Assembly (NCBI GenBank): GCA_017465945.1
Contig: JAFTVD010000023.1
Location: 51,783-115,782 of the forward strand
Length of the DNA stretch: 64,000 nucleotides
Direction of reading: 5' to 3'
Source: Alphaproteobacteria bacterium
GTDB lineage: Bacteria > Pseudomonadota > Alphaproteobacteria > RF32 > CAG-239
Shown in pieces: positions 9,634 through 18,441 of the stretch. The position numbers and the translations under genes were made by a program. The notes under the pieces are model-generated. The model was not told the DNA's origin. It was given only the letters and a program-made list of their open reading frames with translations, and ran no database searches. Within the stretch, counting starts at the first letter, position 1, and each line of letters starts with the position of its first letter.

Positions 9634-11052
9634 ATGAATGCAAGAACACGTTTTGCGCCAAGTCCTACAGGATATATGCACATTGGTAATTTAAGAACTG
9701 CGTTATATGAGTATTTGATTGCTAAAAGAGATGGTGGACAATTTGTTTTGCGTATAGAAGATACTGACCAAAAAAGATATGTGGAAGGTGCGGTTGATAT
9801 TATATATAATACATTAAAGACTGTAGGAATGAATTGGGATGAAGGTCCTGATATTGGAGGGGAATATGGTCCTTATGTACAATCTGAACGTTTGAAATTG
9901 TATCAAGAATATGCTCATAAATTGGTTGAACTTGGTGGTGCACATTATTGTTTTTGCTCAAAAGATGAAGCTGATGAACAAAAAGATGATGAGAGTAATA
10001 CAAAGTTTAAAGACCCATGTAAAAATATATCATTAGATGAGGCAAAAAGAAGAGTGGCAAATGGTGAGGCTTTTGTTATTCGTCAAACTATAAATAAAAA
10101 AGGTAAGTCTTTATTTAATGATGTTGTATATGGTGATATTGAAATAGATTATGATGATTTGGACGAAGGTGTGTTGTTAAAAAGTGATGGTTTTCCTACA
10201 TATAACTTTGCTAATGTAGTAGATGACCATTTGATGAAAATTACACATGTTGTTAGAGGAAATGAGTATATTTCTTCCACTCCTAAATATAATCTTATTT
10301 ATGAAGCTTTTGGTTGGGAGCCTCCTATATATGTGCACGTGGCGCAAGTAATGAAAGATGCTCAACATAAACTTTCTAAACGTAATGGTGATGCGTCTTT
10401 TCAGGATTTGGTTGCAAAAGGGTATTTGCCTGAGGCAATATTGAACTATATTGCATTATTGGGGTGGAATCCTGGTACGGAACAAGAAATATTCTCATTA
10501 AAAGAATTAGAAGAATGTTTTGATGCGAATAGATTAAATAAATCTCCGGCTATTTTTGATATTCAAAAATTAAGATGGATGAATGGTTGTTATATTAGAG
10601 CTTTGGATTTTGATGAATTTCATAAGCTTGCTGAAGTTCAATATGATAAGTTTTTAACAAGAAATGTTAATAGGGTAGAGTTATCTAAAGTTTTGCAACC
10701 TCGTGTTGAAACTATTAATGATATTGTTGAAATGGCTGGTTTTATTGAAACTTTACCAGAATATAGCATCGAGTTGTTTGTTAATAAGAAAATGAAGACA
10801 GATGTTGAAATTGCTAAAAAATCTATTGAGTTGGTATTGCCTAAATTAGAAACTTTGGATGTTTGGACAAATGAGAGTTTGTTTGAATGTTTGAAAGGTG
10901 TTGCGATTGAAAACGAATTAAAGAATGGACAAGTTTTATACCCTGTTCGAATCGCTTTAACTGGTTTGGAAACAACACCTGGTGGTGCTTCAGAAATTGC
11001 TTCTATTTTGGGTAAAGAAGAGACTTTAAGACGATTAAAGAAAGCTTTTTAA
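9634..11052 (+). CDS. gltX: Glutamate-tRNA ligase
   Basis: 472 residues, class I aminoacyl-tRNA synthetase charging tRNA-Glu. The HIGH-type motif HIGN is at residues 16-19 (within APSPTGYMHIGN), and the KMSKS-type loop is KLSKR near residue 247. Length and domain order (Rossmann catalytic domain, then helical anticodon-binding domain) fit bacterial GluRS. Many alphaproteobacteria carry two gltX copies, one of which charges tRNA-Gln for later amidation; this window shows one copy, and its exact tRNA specificity cannot be read from sequence alone. There is a Cys-rich insert (YCFCSKDEADEQ... then PCKN) at the place of the zinc-binding region. An AGGAG Shine-Dalgarno lies before the ATG. Confidence 0.94.
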   Translation: MNARTRFAPSPTGYMHIGNLRTALYEYLIAKRDGGQFVLRIEDTDQKRYVEGAVDIIYNTLKTVGMNWDEGPDIGGEYGPYVQSERLKLYQEYAHKLVELGGAHYCFCSKDEADEQKDDESNTKFKDPCKNISLDEAKRRVANGEAFVIRQTINKKGKSLFNDVVYGDIEIDYDDLDEGVLLKSDGFPTYNFANVVDDHLMKITHVVRGNEYISSTPKYNLIYEAFGWEPPIYVHVAQVMKDAQHKLSKRNGDASFQDLVAKGYLPEAILNYIALLGWNPGTEQEIFSLKELEECFDANRLNKSPAIFDIQKLRWMNGCYIRALDFDEFHKLAEVQYDKFLTRNVNRVELSKVLQPRVETINDIVEMAGFIETLPEYSIELFVNKKMKTDVEIAKKSIELVLPKLETLDVWTNESLFECLKGVAIENELKNGQVLYPVRIALTGLETTPGGASEIASILGKEETLRRLKKAF

Positions 11053-11072
11053 GAAAAATAGATATGAAAAAG

Positions 11073-11103
11073 AAGGCATCTTAAAAAAAGATGTCTTTTT
11101 TTT
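11073..11103 (+). terminator. Terminator of gltX
   Basis: AAGGCATCTT / AAGATGTCTT hairpin followed by a long T-run. Confidence 0.8.
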
Positions 11104-11210
11104 AAGAGGATTTAGAATATGTTAACTAAATATGTTTTATATATATAATATGCGGCAAGGGATTTTTCTTTTGTTGGCATAATGTGAAAAATATAATAAG
11201 GAAATTAAAC

Positions 11211-11429
11211 ATGACTACAAATGCACAAGTTGATTTTTTAAATGATATAAAAGACAAGAAAGTTTCCGTTACTGTTTTTTTAATTAACGGAGTTAAATTA
11301 CAAGGTGTGATTACATGGTTTGATGCAACTTCTTTGTTGCTTAGACGTGATGGTCATACTCAACTTGTTTATTCACACGCTGTTTCGACAATTATGCCAG
11401 CAACACCTGTTGATGTTGTTGAAGGTTAA
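11211..11429 (+). CDS. hfq: RNA chaperone Hfq
   Basis: 72 residues from the ATG at 11211. Sm1 ([22 protein letters not shown]) and Sm2 ([13 protein letters not shown], the counterpart of the canonical YKHAISTI) are complete. Hfq forms a hexameric ring that pairs small RNAs with mRNAs. I chose ATG 11211 over an upstream GTG at 11184: AAGGAA at 11198-11203 sits 7 bases before 11211, and Hfq normally starts close to the Sm domain. The C-terminal tail is very short, as in other alphaproteobacteria. It lies directly upstream of hflX, the classic arrangement. A promoter should lie in the AT-rich 100 bases upstream. Confidence 0.95.
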   Translation: MTTNAQVDFLNDIKDKKVSVTVFLINGVKLQGVITWFDATSLLLRRDGHTQLVYSHAVSTIMPATPVDVVEG

Positions 11430-11431
11430 CC

Positions 11432-12703
11432 TTGCAGTTAATTGAAAAAGACAAGAAAACAAGGACAGCCATTGTCTGTCCTATTGTAAAAACAGAAAAT
11501 AAGTTTTTTTCTTTAGATGATTTAAAAAATAAAGAAAAAGAAGCTGAAGGTCTGGTTGTTGCAATGGGGCAGGAGGCTGTCTTTTCTGTTAGTGTTACAC
11601 TAAATAAAATTACACCACGCAGTTTTTTTGGTAAAGGTTTTATTGAAAAATTAAAAGAAGATTGTGTGAATGAAGAAATAGAGTTGTTGGTTGTTGATTA
11701 TGCGATTAGTGCTGTTCAACAACGTAATTTAGAAAAAGAGCTTAATCTTAAAGTTATTGATAGAACTGCGGTTATTTTAGAGATTTTTGGAAGACGGGCA
11801 CAGACAAAAGAAGGTAAGCTTCAGGTAGAATTAGCTCATTTGACGTACCAGCGAGGAAGGCTTGTTCGTAGTTGGACACACTTGGAAAGACAACGAGGTG
11901 GTGGTGGTTTTTTGGGTGGTCCTGGAGAAACACAAATTGAGTTAGATAGACGCCATATTGATAATAGAATTTTGAGAATAAAAAAAGAACTTCAAAAAGT
12001 TTTACAAACAAGGTCTATTCAGCGAGGAGCAAGAGTTAAGGTTCCTTATCCTGTGGTTGCATTGGTTGGATATACTAATGCTGGAAAATCAACACTATTT
12101 AATAAAGTTACGAAAGCCAATGTATTAGCACAAGATATGCTTTTTGCAACACTTGATCCGACAATGAGAAAAGTTAGTTTGGCAAAGGGTGTTGATGTTA
12201 TTATGTCTGATACGGTGGGATTTATTTCTAATTTGCCTCATGAGCTTATTATGGCATTTAGGGCGACTTTAGAAGAAGTTTTATTAGCTGATGTTATTTT
12301 GCATGTTATAGATGTTTCTAATCCTAAATATAAAGAACAGCAAAAAGATGTTTGTGATGTATTGCATGAATTAGGATTAACAAAGGTCGAGTTTGAAGAT
12401 AATTACATAGAAGTATTTAATAAAGTTGATTTGTTAGAAAATGATGAAAAAGCATTATTGCTTAATAAAAAGATTAATAATCAAGTGATTGTTTCTGCTG
12501 TATCTGGTGAGGGGATAGATGAGTTATTAGCTAAAGTTTTAGAGAAATTTAATAACAAAAGCGAAATAAAAAAAGAAGTTTTGAGTATGGATGAGGGAAA
12601 AAAGTTAGCTTATTTTTATGAAAAACATCAAGTAATAGAGAGAGTTGACGATGTTAAAAATGGAAAAATTTATCTGACAGTTAAGTATAATAAAAATATT
12701 TGA
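11432..12703 (+). CDS. hflX: Ribosome-splitting GTPase HflX
   Basis: 423 residues, full-length HflX. The N-terminal HflX domain (about residues 20-195) is followed by a Ras-like G domain: G1 GYTNAGKST near 211, G3 DTVGF near 258, G4 NKVDL near 335 and G5 SAVSG near 355. HflX binds 50S subunits and splits stalled ribosomes under stress. The start is TTG at 11432, only two bases after the hfq stop; its Shine-Dalgarno (GAAGG) is inside the last hfq codons, so translation is probably coupled. I see no in-frame ATG that would fit the conserved N-terminus. Confidence 0.94.
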   Translation: MQLIEKDKKTRTAIVCPIVKTENKFFSLDDLKNKEKEAEGLVVAMGQEAVFSVSVTLNKITPRSFFGKGFIEKLKEDCVNEEIELLVVDYAISAVQQRNLEKELNLKVIDRTAVILEIFGRRAQTKEGKLQVELAHLTYQRGRLVRSWTHLERQRGGGGFLGGPGETQIELDRRHIDNRILRIKKELQKVLQTRSIQRGARVKVPYPVVALVGYTNAGKSTLFNKVTKANVLAQDMLFATLDPTMRKVSLAKGVDVIMSDTVGFISNLPHELIMAFRATLEEVLLADVILHVIDVSNPKYKEQQKDVCDVLHELGLTKVEFEDNYIEVFNKVDLLENDEKALLLNKKINNQVIVSAVSGEGIDELLAKVLEKFNNKSEIKKEVLSMDEGKKLAYFYEKHQVIERVDDVKNGKIYLTVKYNKNI

Positions 12704-12758
12704 TTTTGAGCTTTTTTTATGTTAAAATAGCTTATGTTTTAAATATGGAGATTTTTTT

Positions 12759-14543
12759 ATGGCAGAGTATGATGATAAATTTAGTAAAAATGATCTCTAT
12801 TTAATTGAAGAAAATTTAAGAAGAGGAAATGATGATTTTTTAGAGCTTTTTGTTGGGGACAAAGAGTTTGTTGTGCCTTATAGCTGTACTATTGGAAGCA
12901 ATACGGATAAGCAATCGGTTTTAAGGTTTGAAAATCAGTTATTTGATTTTGAAGATAAAGAACGAGGAAAATATAATAGTAATAGAAAACGTGTTAAAAC
13001 TGTTGAATATGAGGGAAGGGAGTTTGTTGTTCCCTTTGGGTATGAAGGAAAGATTAATCCTGAAGAGATTGCGAAAAATGCGATAAAAAAAGCAAGTGTT
13101 AAGTATAATATGATTATTAATGCCCATAGAGAATTAAAAGAAGCGGGGATTGATGTTGGTGAAATTCAATTTTATGATAGTAGTGCTGAAAAATATACAA
13201 AATTATTAAAAGAAAATAATAGGGCTGTTTTATTATCTGAAAACACACCGGAAATGGTGCAAGTATTAAACTTTTTAGAAAATGTTGGTGATAAAACAAA
13301 GGTTTATGGTGGTGAAATTAAAAGAATTGGCAAGGAGGCTTTAAGAAAAAGTGGGGAGTATATAGAAGAATATGGAAAAAGGGGGATAAATATTGTTTGT
13401 GAAAATGTTAAAGATGGAAGTCAAAAGTTAAAACGAAATTTGAAAAAGAAAATTGCGGAAATTGAGTTTGATGCTTCTAAAAGATATATTCCTAAAGGAT
13501 ATAAAGTTGCAATGCTTGCAGGTTTATTGGCTGTTGGGGGAATAGGTGTTGTAAAAAATGTTAATTTTTCGGATGGGCAACATAAAGAACAAAGGGTTCA
13601 GAAAAAGAAGAAAAGAAATGATGGTACTTATATGACATATTCTGGTAAAATATTACAAGATAAACATGGTAATTTAGCTAGAATGAATGAGCTTAGAGAA
13701 GAATTAACAATTTTGATGACTGCGGTTGAAGGATTTTCTAATGAAAGTTTTACGGATGGTAAAGGTATTTCGACGGCAGGTATTGGAAATACGGTTTTGT
13801 ATGATGAAAAAGGAAATGAAACAAGAGTTTCGCCTAATACTGTTCTTTCTAATCAAGAAGTTATTGTGCAAAAATTTAGATATAATGATGAAAATATGAT
13901 GCCTATTTTAGCAACTGTTGATAGACCATGCTCTGATGAAGAGCTTTTGGTTACATTTGGGGCTGGTTTTTGTTGGGGACCAACTGGACTTTCTAAATCA
14001 CAATATTTTAAATCATTAAAAGAGGGGGCTTCTGTTGAGGAATTAACAAGAAAATTGACAGGATTTCGTATGCCAAGTGGACTTGTTAAAAGAGAGTATT
14101 TGCTAGCGTGTGTATTGAATAAAAAGTGGAGTGTAGATGATTTGAAAGATATGCCTGTGTACCATATTAGGGATAAGGGGTATTTACATTGTGCGGTTTA
14201 TACTTTGGATTTTGACGATATTTGTAAGTGTAAGACAGATGCTAAAGGAAACTATATATATGATAAATATAAAAATAAGATGCCAAAGCCTGATGAAGAT
14301 GGGTATTGCTCTTTATATTTAGATAGAGCTGATGAAATTTTAGATAGATTGTGTAATGATAGACAAAAATATGGAAAAAGCAAGACTGTAGATGAGTTGT
14401 TACCAGATGATGTGAAGGAATATTTAAGGTCTGATTTTGCTTTATCTGACCTTCAAGAAAGGTATAGTTATGGTGGTGAACAGTCAAGGGATATTAAGTT
14501 TGGTGATGCTTTGGCTATGGTTGATAATTATAGAAGTAAATAA
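12759..14543 (+). CDS. Membrane protein with C-terminal GH24 lysozyme-like domain
   Basis: 594 residues. Residues 1-245 are a hydrophilic, charged region with no family I recognise. One membrane segment lies at about 248-264 (GYKVAMLAGLLAVGGIGVV). After a basic linker, residues 310-460 resemble phage-type lysozymes (GH24): 'TAVEGF' with Glu324 in the catalytic Glu position, then FTDGKGISTAGIGNT, the counterpart of the 'D..G..TIGYGHT' element, and further on GLVKREYLLACVL, like the 'LVKRR..E' helix of the family. The topology would place the hydrolase domain in the periplasm. It lies 55 bases after hflX and may be co-transcribed, or have its own promoter (TTGATTTTG... near 12700). A role in peptidoglycan remodelling is inference; a domesticated endolysin is possible. 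Confidence 0.65.
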   Translation: MAEYDDKFSKNDLYLIEENLRRGNDDFLELFVGDKEFVVPYSCTIGSNTDKQSVLRFENQLFDFEDKERGKYNSNRKRVKTVEYEGREFVVPFGYEGKINPEEIAKNAIKKASVKYNMIINAHRELKEAGIDVGEIQFYDSSAEKYTKLLKENNRAVLLSENTPEMVQVLNFLENVGDKTKVYGGEIKRIGKEALRKSGEYIEEYGKRGINIVCENVKDGSQKLKRNLKKKIAEIEFDASKRYIPKGYKVAMLAGLLAVGGIGVVKNVNFSDGQHKEQRVQKKKKRNDGTYMTYSGKILQDKHGNLARMNELREELTILMTAVEGFSNESFTDGKGISTAGIGNTVLYDEKGNETRVSPNTVLSNQEVIVQKFRYNDENMMPILATVDRPCSDEELLVTFGAGFCWGPTGLSKSQYFKSLKEGASVEELTRKLTGFRMPSGLVKREYLLACVLNKKWSVDDLKDMPVYHIRDKGYLHCAVYTLDFDDICKCKTDAKGNYIYDKYKNKMPKPDEDGYCSLYLDRADEILDRLCNDRQKYGKSKTVDELLPDDVKEYLRSDFALSDLQERYSYGGEQSRDIKFGDALAMVDNYRSK

Positions 14544-14631
14544 ATATTCTTAAAAAATAAATAAAATACTTGACAATTATACAAAAAAGACTAGTTTGAC
14601 ACTGAAATTAGTTTAATTTTGGAGTTAAATT

Positions 14632-15441
14632 ATGGTTAAGACACTAGTTGTAATTCCTGCTCGTTATGGTTCTACTAGATTTCCTGGAAAACCTTTGGCG
14701 AAGATTGCAGGCAAAGAAATGTTGCTTAGAGTTTATGAGATAGCTAAAAAGGGAACAAAGAATACGGATGCTCATATTGTTGTGGCAACTGAAGATGAGA
14801 GAATTAAGAAATTTTGTCAAGAAAAAGGAATCGAATGCTTGATGACCAGTGATAAATGTAAGACTGGTAGTGATAGAATTTGTGAGGCAGTGCAAATATT
14901 GGGTGAAAAACCTGATTTTATTATCAATTTACAAGGTGATAATCCAGTTTGTCCTCCTAATTTTGTTGCAGAACTTATTAAGACTTTTGAAGAAGATCAA
15001 AGTGCAGATTTGGTTACTCCTGTTACTCAACTTAACTGGGAAGAATTGGATGAACTTCGTGAAAATAAGAAAGTAACTCCTTTTTCTGGTACTACATGTG
15101 TGGTTGATAAGGATAATTATGCTCAATGGTTTTCTAAAAACATTATTCCTGCTATTAGAAAAGAAAAAGAACTACGTGAAAAAGAAGCTAAAAGTCCAAT
15201 TATCCGCCATATTGGTATGTATGGATATAAATATGATGCGTTGTTTAAATTTAGCAAGTTAGATGAAGGTCAATTAGAAAAACTTGAGGGCTTGGAGCAA
15301 TTAAGATTTTTGGAAAATGGTATGAAAATCAAGGTTGCAAAAGTTGATTATGGTGCGTTTAGAGGTAGTATGGGGGGAGTTGATTCACCTGAAGATATTA
15401 AACGTGCTGAAGAATTATTTGAAAAATATGGTGAATTTTAG
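14632..15441 (+). CDS. kdsB: 3-deoxy-manno-octulosonate cytidylyltransferase
   Basis: 269 residues. CMP-KDO synthetase activates KDO for lipopolysaccharide inner-core assembly. Residues 8-21 (PARYGSTRFPGKPL) are the nucleotide-binding signature; LQGDNP near 103, RHIGMYGY near 185 and QLRFLENG near 222 are the usual later motifs. The length is slightly above the typical 245-255 because of a lysine/glutamate-rich loop (RKEKELREKEAKS). A GGAG Shine-Dalgarno precedes the ATG. Twelve bases separate it from the next gene, so the two form an operon. Confidence 0.93.
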   Translation: MVKTLVVIPARYGSTRFPGKPLAKIAGKEMLLRVYEIAKKGTKNTDAHIVVATEDERIKKFCQEKGIECLMTSDKCKTGSDRICEAVQILGEKPDFIINLQGDNPVCPPNFVAELIKTFEEDQSADLVTPVTQLNWEELDELRENKKVTPFSGTTCVVDKDNYAQWFSKNIIPAIRKEKELREKEAKSPIIRHIGMYGYKYDALFKFSKLDEGQLEKLEGLEQLRFLENGMKIKVAKVDYGAFRGSMGGVDSPEDIKRAEELFEKYGEF

Positions 15442-15453
15442 GAGATATGTTAT

Positions 15454-16104
15454 ATGACTACTAGGTTGATTATTGTGCGTCATGGAAATAATTTTACTAA
15501 AGAGCAAACACCTCTTAGAGTAGGGGCTAGAACGGATTTGCCTTTGGTGGAAACTGAACGTGGTACAAATGTTGGTAAGTATTTGAAAATGCGTACAATG
15601 ATTCCTGACGTAGTTATTAGTGCTCCTTTAAAAAGAACCATGGAAACTGCTCGTTTAGCTATTGCTGCTTTAGATAAGGATATTGATTTAATCGTTGATG
15701 AACGTTTTAGAGAAATTGACTATGGTCCAGATGAAGGTAAACCTGAAAGTGAGGTTGTTGCCAGAATTGGACAAAAAGCATTGGACGAGTGGGAAAGGGC
15801 AGCGATTGTACCTGATGGCTGGTTAGTTTGTGTTGATGATATAATTTCTTCTTGGAAAAAATTTGCAGATGAAATTGAAAATGTTTACGCAAACAAAACT
15901 GTTATGGTTGTTAGCTCGAATGGTATAATTCGTTTTGCGCCGCATTTAACTGGTGACTTTGAAAAGTTTTCTCAAGAATTTAATATCAAAGTCGGTACAG
16001 GTAGCGTTTGTATATTAGAAAAGGAAAAAGAGGATAAAAATTGGCGAGTTATTGAATGGGGTACAAAACCAAAGGATAAATTAGCCAATTTAGGTTCTTT
16101 GTAA
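15454..16104 (+). CDS. Histidine-phosphatase-fold protein, second catalytic His replaced
   Basis: 216 residues, phosphoglycerate-mutase-like fold. The phosphoacceptor motif VRHGN (His10) is intact, as are the arginine in APLKRTMETA (near 61) and the acidic loop FREIDYG (near 85-91). Where the second catalytic histidine is expected (consensus SHGG.IR) the sequence is SSNGIIR at about 154-160, so this His is missing. Either another residue takes over, or the protein is a sugar-phosphate-binding or specialised phosphatase member. It is co-transcribed with kdsB (12-base gap, AGGAG Shine-Dalgarno), which suggests a role in KDO or other sugar-phosphate metabolism. Confidence 0.75.
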   Translation: MTTRLIIVRHGNNFTKEQTPLRVGARTDLPLVETERGTNVGKYLKMRTMIPDVVISAPLKRTMETARLAIAALDKDIDLIVDERFREIDYGPDEGKPESEVVARIGQKALDEWERAAIVPDGWLVCVDDIISSWKKFADEIENVYANKTVMVVSSNGIIRFAPHLTGDFEKFSQEFNIKVGTGSVCILEKEKEDKNWRVIEWGTKPKDKLANLGSL

Positions 16105-16117
16105 TGATTTTATTAAT

Positions 16118-16145
16118 AGAAGCTCCTTATTGGGGCTTCTTTTTA
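16118..16145 (+). terminator. Terminator of kdsB operon
   Basis: AGAAGCTCC / GGGGCTTCT hairpin followed by TTTTT. Confidence 0.8.
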
Positions 16146-16442
16146 TTAGATTAATTTGAGCGATATGAGCGAGGTCAGCGTATAAATTATCGATTTTTAT
16201 TGCTGAGCTCGATTAGAGAGCGATTTTATTTTATGTTATACAAATAAAATATATGTACTGATTGTGTTTTTTTTGTGTAACATATTGATTATTATATAAA
16301 ATATATATGTTTGTATACATAATATATATTATGCGACAAATGTGTTATATATAAAAAGGGGGGATAGAGCCCTATTATTTTTTAGTGCAATTTAGGAAAA
16401 TGCTTGAGTTTTGGTATATTTTAATCTTGATATATTTTAATT
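16146..16442. other. Intergenic region, no gene seen
   Basis: AT-rich sequence with short repeats of GAGCGAT (near 16159, 16218) and runs of TATATA. Its right part presumably holds the promoter for the gene at 16581. No coding potential is supported. Confidence 0.4.
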
Positions 16443-16568
16443 ATGAATCTTTTTAATAAAATTAAAAATTATATTTACAGAATTTTATATTTAAGAATTC
16501 TTTTGTTGTTTTGTTTTTTTATTTACTTGATTTTTATTTTATTTACTAATAGTAATTATGTGAACTAA
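16443..16568 (+). CDS. Possible 41-residue membrane peptide
   Basis: A short frame begins MNLFNKIKNYIYR and has a single very hydrophobic segment (about residues 19-35, ILLLFCFFIYLIFILF) preceded by positive charges, as in small single-pass membrane proteins. There is no clear Shine-Dalgarno. It ends 12 bases before the next gene and could be a leader of that transcript. In such T-rich DNA a hydrophobic frame can arise by chance, so the call is weak. Confidence 0.3.
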   Translation: MNLFNKIKNYIYRILYLRILLLFCFFIYLIFILFTNSNYVN

Positions 16569-16580
16569 TGGAGAACTTAT

Positions 16581-17369
16581 ATGAGACGTTTTGGATTAAA
16601 ACTTTGGTCAAAAGATTTTATTAGGAATATAAAGTTTGCAAAAGATGCAGAAATAGCACTTAAAAATGGAAAGTTTGATTATTTAGAGTTGTTTGCCCTG
16701 CCCGATAGTTTTATGGAAACAAAAGATATTGTTAAGGATATGTTTGGAGGTATTAAAACAATTATTCATGCTTCGCATGCCATACAAGGACTTGATATTT
16801 CTGATAAAAATGAATTTGGCAATAATAAAAAAAGATTGCTTGATGCGCAAAGGTTTGCTGATTTATTGGATGCTAATTATATTATACTGCACCCAGGAAT
16901 GAATGTTGGGGTTGAATTTTTAGAAGAAAGCATTAGGCAATTTAGAAGTTTTAATGATAGTCGTTTGACTGTAGAGAATTTGCCAACATATTGTTCACAA
17001 ACAAAAAGATTGCTTCATGGGATATTACCTTCTGAAATTAAGAGATTTATTGATGAATGTGGGGCAAAGTTTTGTCTTGATTTTTCACATGCAATTTGTG
17101 GCGCAAATGGTTGTAATATCGATATTTTTGAGTTTTTGAGTGAGCTTGTTAAACTAAATCCTGTTATGTATCATTTGTGTGATGGTGATATTAATTCTAC
17201 TTGTGATGAGCATCTTCATTTTGGTGAAGGTAACTATAACTTACGTCAATTAGTGCTTGATTTTACATCAGAAAATGCTCTTATTACTATGGAAACAGGA
17301 CATGGTATTCCACATAGTGTAGAGCCTTGGATTAATGATATTTCTTATATTCGCAATATAATTAAGTAA
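16581..17369 (+). CDS. Xylose isomerase-like TIM-barrel protein
   Basis: 262 residues. The sugar-phosphate isomerase/epimerase and endonuclease IV superfamily pattern is seen: HASHAIQG near 66, LHPGMN near 111, VENLP near 132, LDFSHA near 168, HLCDG near 205, HLHFGEG near 219 and METGHG near 241. The Glu/Asp/His/Glu residues in these motifs are the usual divalent-metal ligands. The substrate is unknown. AP-endonuclease activity is less likely because the Nfo-specific motifs are not evident. A GGAG Shine-Dalgarno lies before the ATG. The gene is convergent with murG; the stops are one base apart, with no obvious terminator between them. Confidence 0.7.
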   Translation: MRRFGLKLWSKDFIRNIKFAKDAEIALKNGKFDYLELFALPDSFMETKDIVKDMFGGIKTIIHASHAIQGLDISDKNEFGNNKKRLLDAQRFADLLDANYIILHPGMNVGVEFLEESIRQFRSFNDSRLTVENLPTYCSQTKRLLHGILPSEIKRFIDECGAKFCLDFSHAICGANGCNIDIFEFLSELVKLNPVMYHLCDGDINSTCDEHLHFGEGNYNLRQLVLDFTSENALITMETGHGIPHSVEPWINDISYIRNIIK

Positions 17370-17370
17370 T

Positions 17371-18438
17371 TTAATGTTTACTTATTTCTTGGCATAAGCT
17401 TGTTATTGATGTTGTTTTTACAGGATTTTCTTGCATTTTTTTAGTGTATTGCGCCCTATTTTTATATACTTTTTCTAGCATTGGAAATAGTATATCGGGG
17501 TTTGTGATGTCTTCATCTTTGATGAGTTCACCATAACCTTTATCAACGAAACTTTTAGCGTTTAGGGTTTGTTCGCCTCGTGATGCGGTGTTAGGAAGAG
17601 GAACTAAAATCATTGGTTTATGAAGGCTTGCTAGTTCAAAAATGGAATTTGAACCTGCTCTTGATATTACTATATCAGATAATGCCATTAGGTCTTTTAG
17701 TTCTGTATCTACGTATTCAAATTGAGCGTAACCTTCTGCTTTTATATCCGGATTAAAGCCATTTTTTCCTGCAATATGGATGATTTGGTAATTTTTTAGT
17801 AGTTCGTCTAGATTGTTTGTTACTGCTTCATTTAAACTTTTTGCCCCAAGGCTTCCCCCTATTACCATTATTGTTGGCTTATTTGTTGTCAAATTTGCAA
17901 ATTTTGCTCCCTCTTCTTTTGAGCCGTTATATAACCTATCTGATAATGCAGGTCCAATACATTTAACCTTTTGTTTTTGCTTAACTTTGTTAATTGTTTC
18001 GGGGAATGTTGTAAAAAATGTATTTACAAATGGGAGGCTCATTTTGTTAGCAAGTCCAGGTGTTAGGTCTGATTCATGCATAAATATTTTTTTTCGATTT
18101 ATAAAGCCACCTACTACGACTGGAAAGGATACAAAGCCACCTTTAGAGAATATAACGTCTGGATTTAATTTACGGATTAAGAATATTGCTTCTAAACAGC
18201 CAAAAGGAATTTTAACCATATCAATAAAGTTTTGCCATGAAAAATAACGGCGCAATTTTCCTGTTGTTATGGCATGATATTTTACTTCTTTATATTTTTT
18301 TACGAGTTCTTCTTCCATTCCGCCTCGTGAACCTATATAATCTATTTCCCATTTATTTTCGATAAACCAAGGGATTAGGGCTAAATTTAAGGTTACGTGC
18401 CCTGCTGAGCCACCACCAGTAAAGACTATTTTAGGCAT
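17371..18438 (-). CDS. murG: MurG-like UDP-GlcNAc:lipid I glycosyltransferase
   Basis: 355 residues, GT28/MurG fold. The N-terminal glycine-rich loop reads GGGSAGHVT (residues 8-16) instead of the proteobacterial GGTGGHxxP; later motifs are YIGSRGGMEEELV, FSKGGFVSFP near 108, HESDLTPGLANK near 130, GGSLGAKSLN near 205 and SRAGSNSIFEL near 268. MurG makes lipid II from lipid I at the inner membrane. The GSAGHVT loop and the SRAGSN motif match the divergent MurG forms that I associate with Firmicutes. Also, the gene is not in a dcw cluster but paired with rmuC (3-base gap). It could be the only MurG or a transferred paralogue acting on another polyprenyl-linked sugar. Confidence 0.8.
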   Translation of the reverse strand: MPKIVFTGGGSAGHVTLNLALIPWFIENKWEIDYIGSRGGMEEELVKKYKEVKYHAITTGKLRRYFSWQNFIDMVKIPFGCLEAIFLIRKLNPDVIFSKGGFVSFPVVVGGFINRKKIFMHESDLTPGLANKMSLPFVNTFFTTFPETINKVKQKQKVKCIGPALSDRLYNGSKEEGAKFANLTTNKPTIMVIGGSLGAKSLNEAVTNNLDELLKNYQIIHIAGKNGFNPDIKAEGYAQFEYVDTELKDLMALSDIVISRAGSNSIFELASLHKPMILVPLPNTASRGEQTLNAKSFVDKGYGELIKDEDITNPDILFPMLEKVYKNRAQYTKKMQENPVKTTSITSLCQEISKH

Positions 18439-18441
18439 ATT

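Noticed and set aside
11184..11210. Upstream GTG start for hfq
   Set aside because: No ribosome site there; the ATG at 11211 has AAGGAA at ideal distance and gives the normal Hfq N-terminus.
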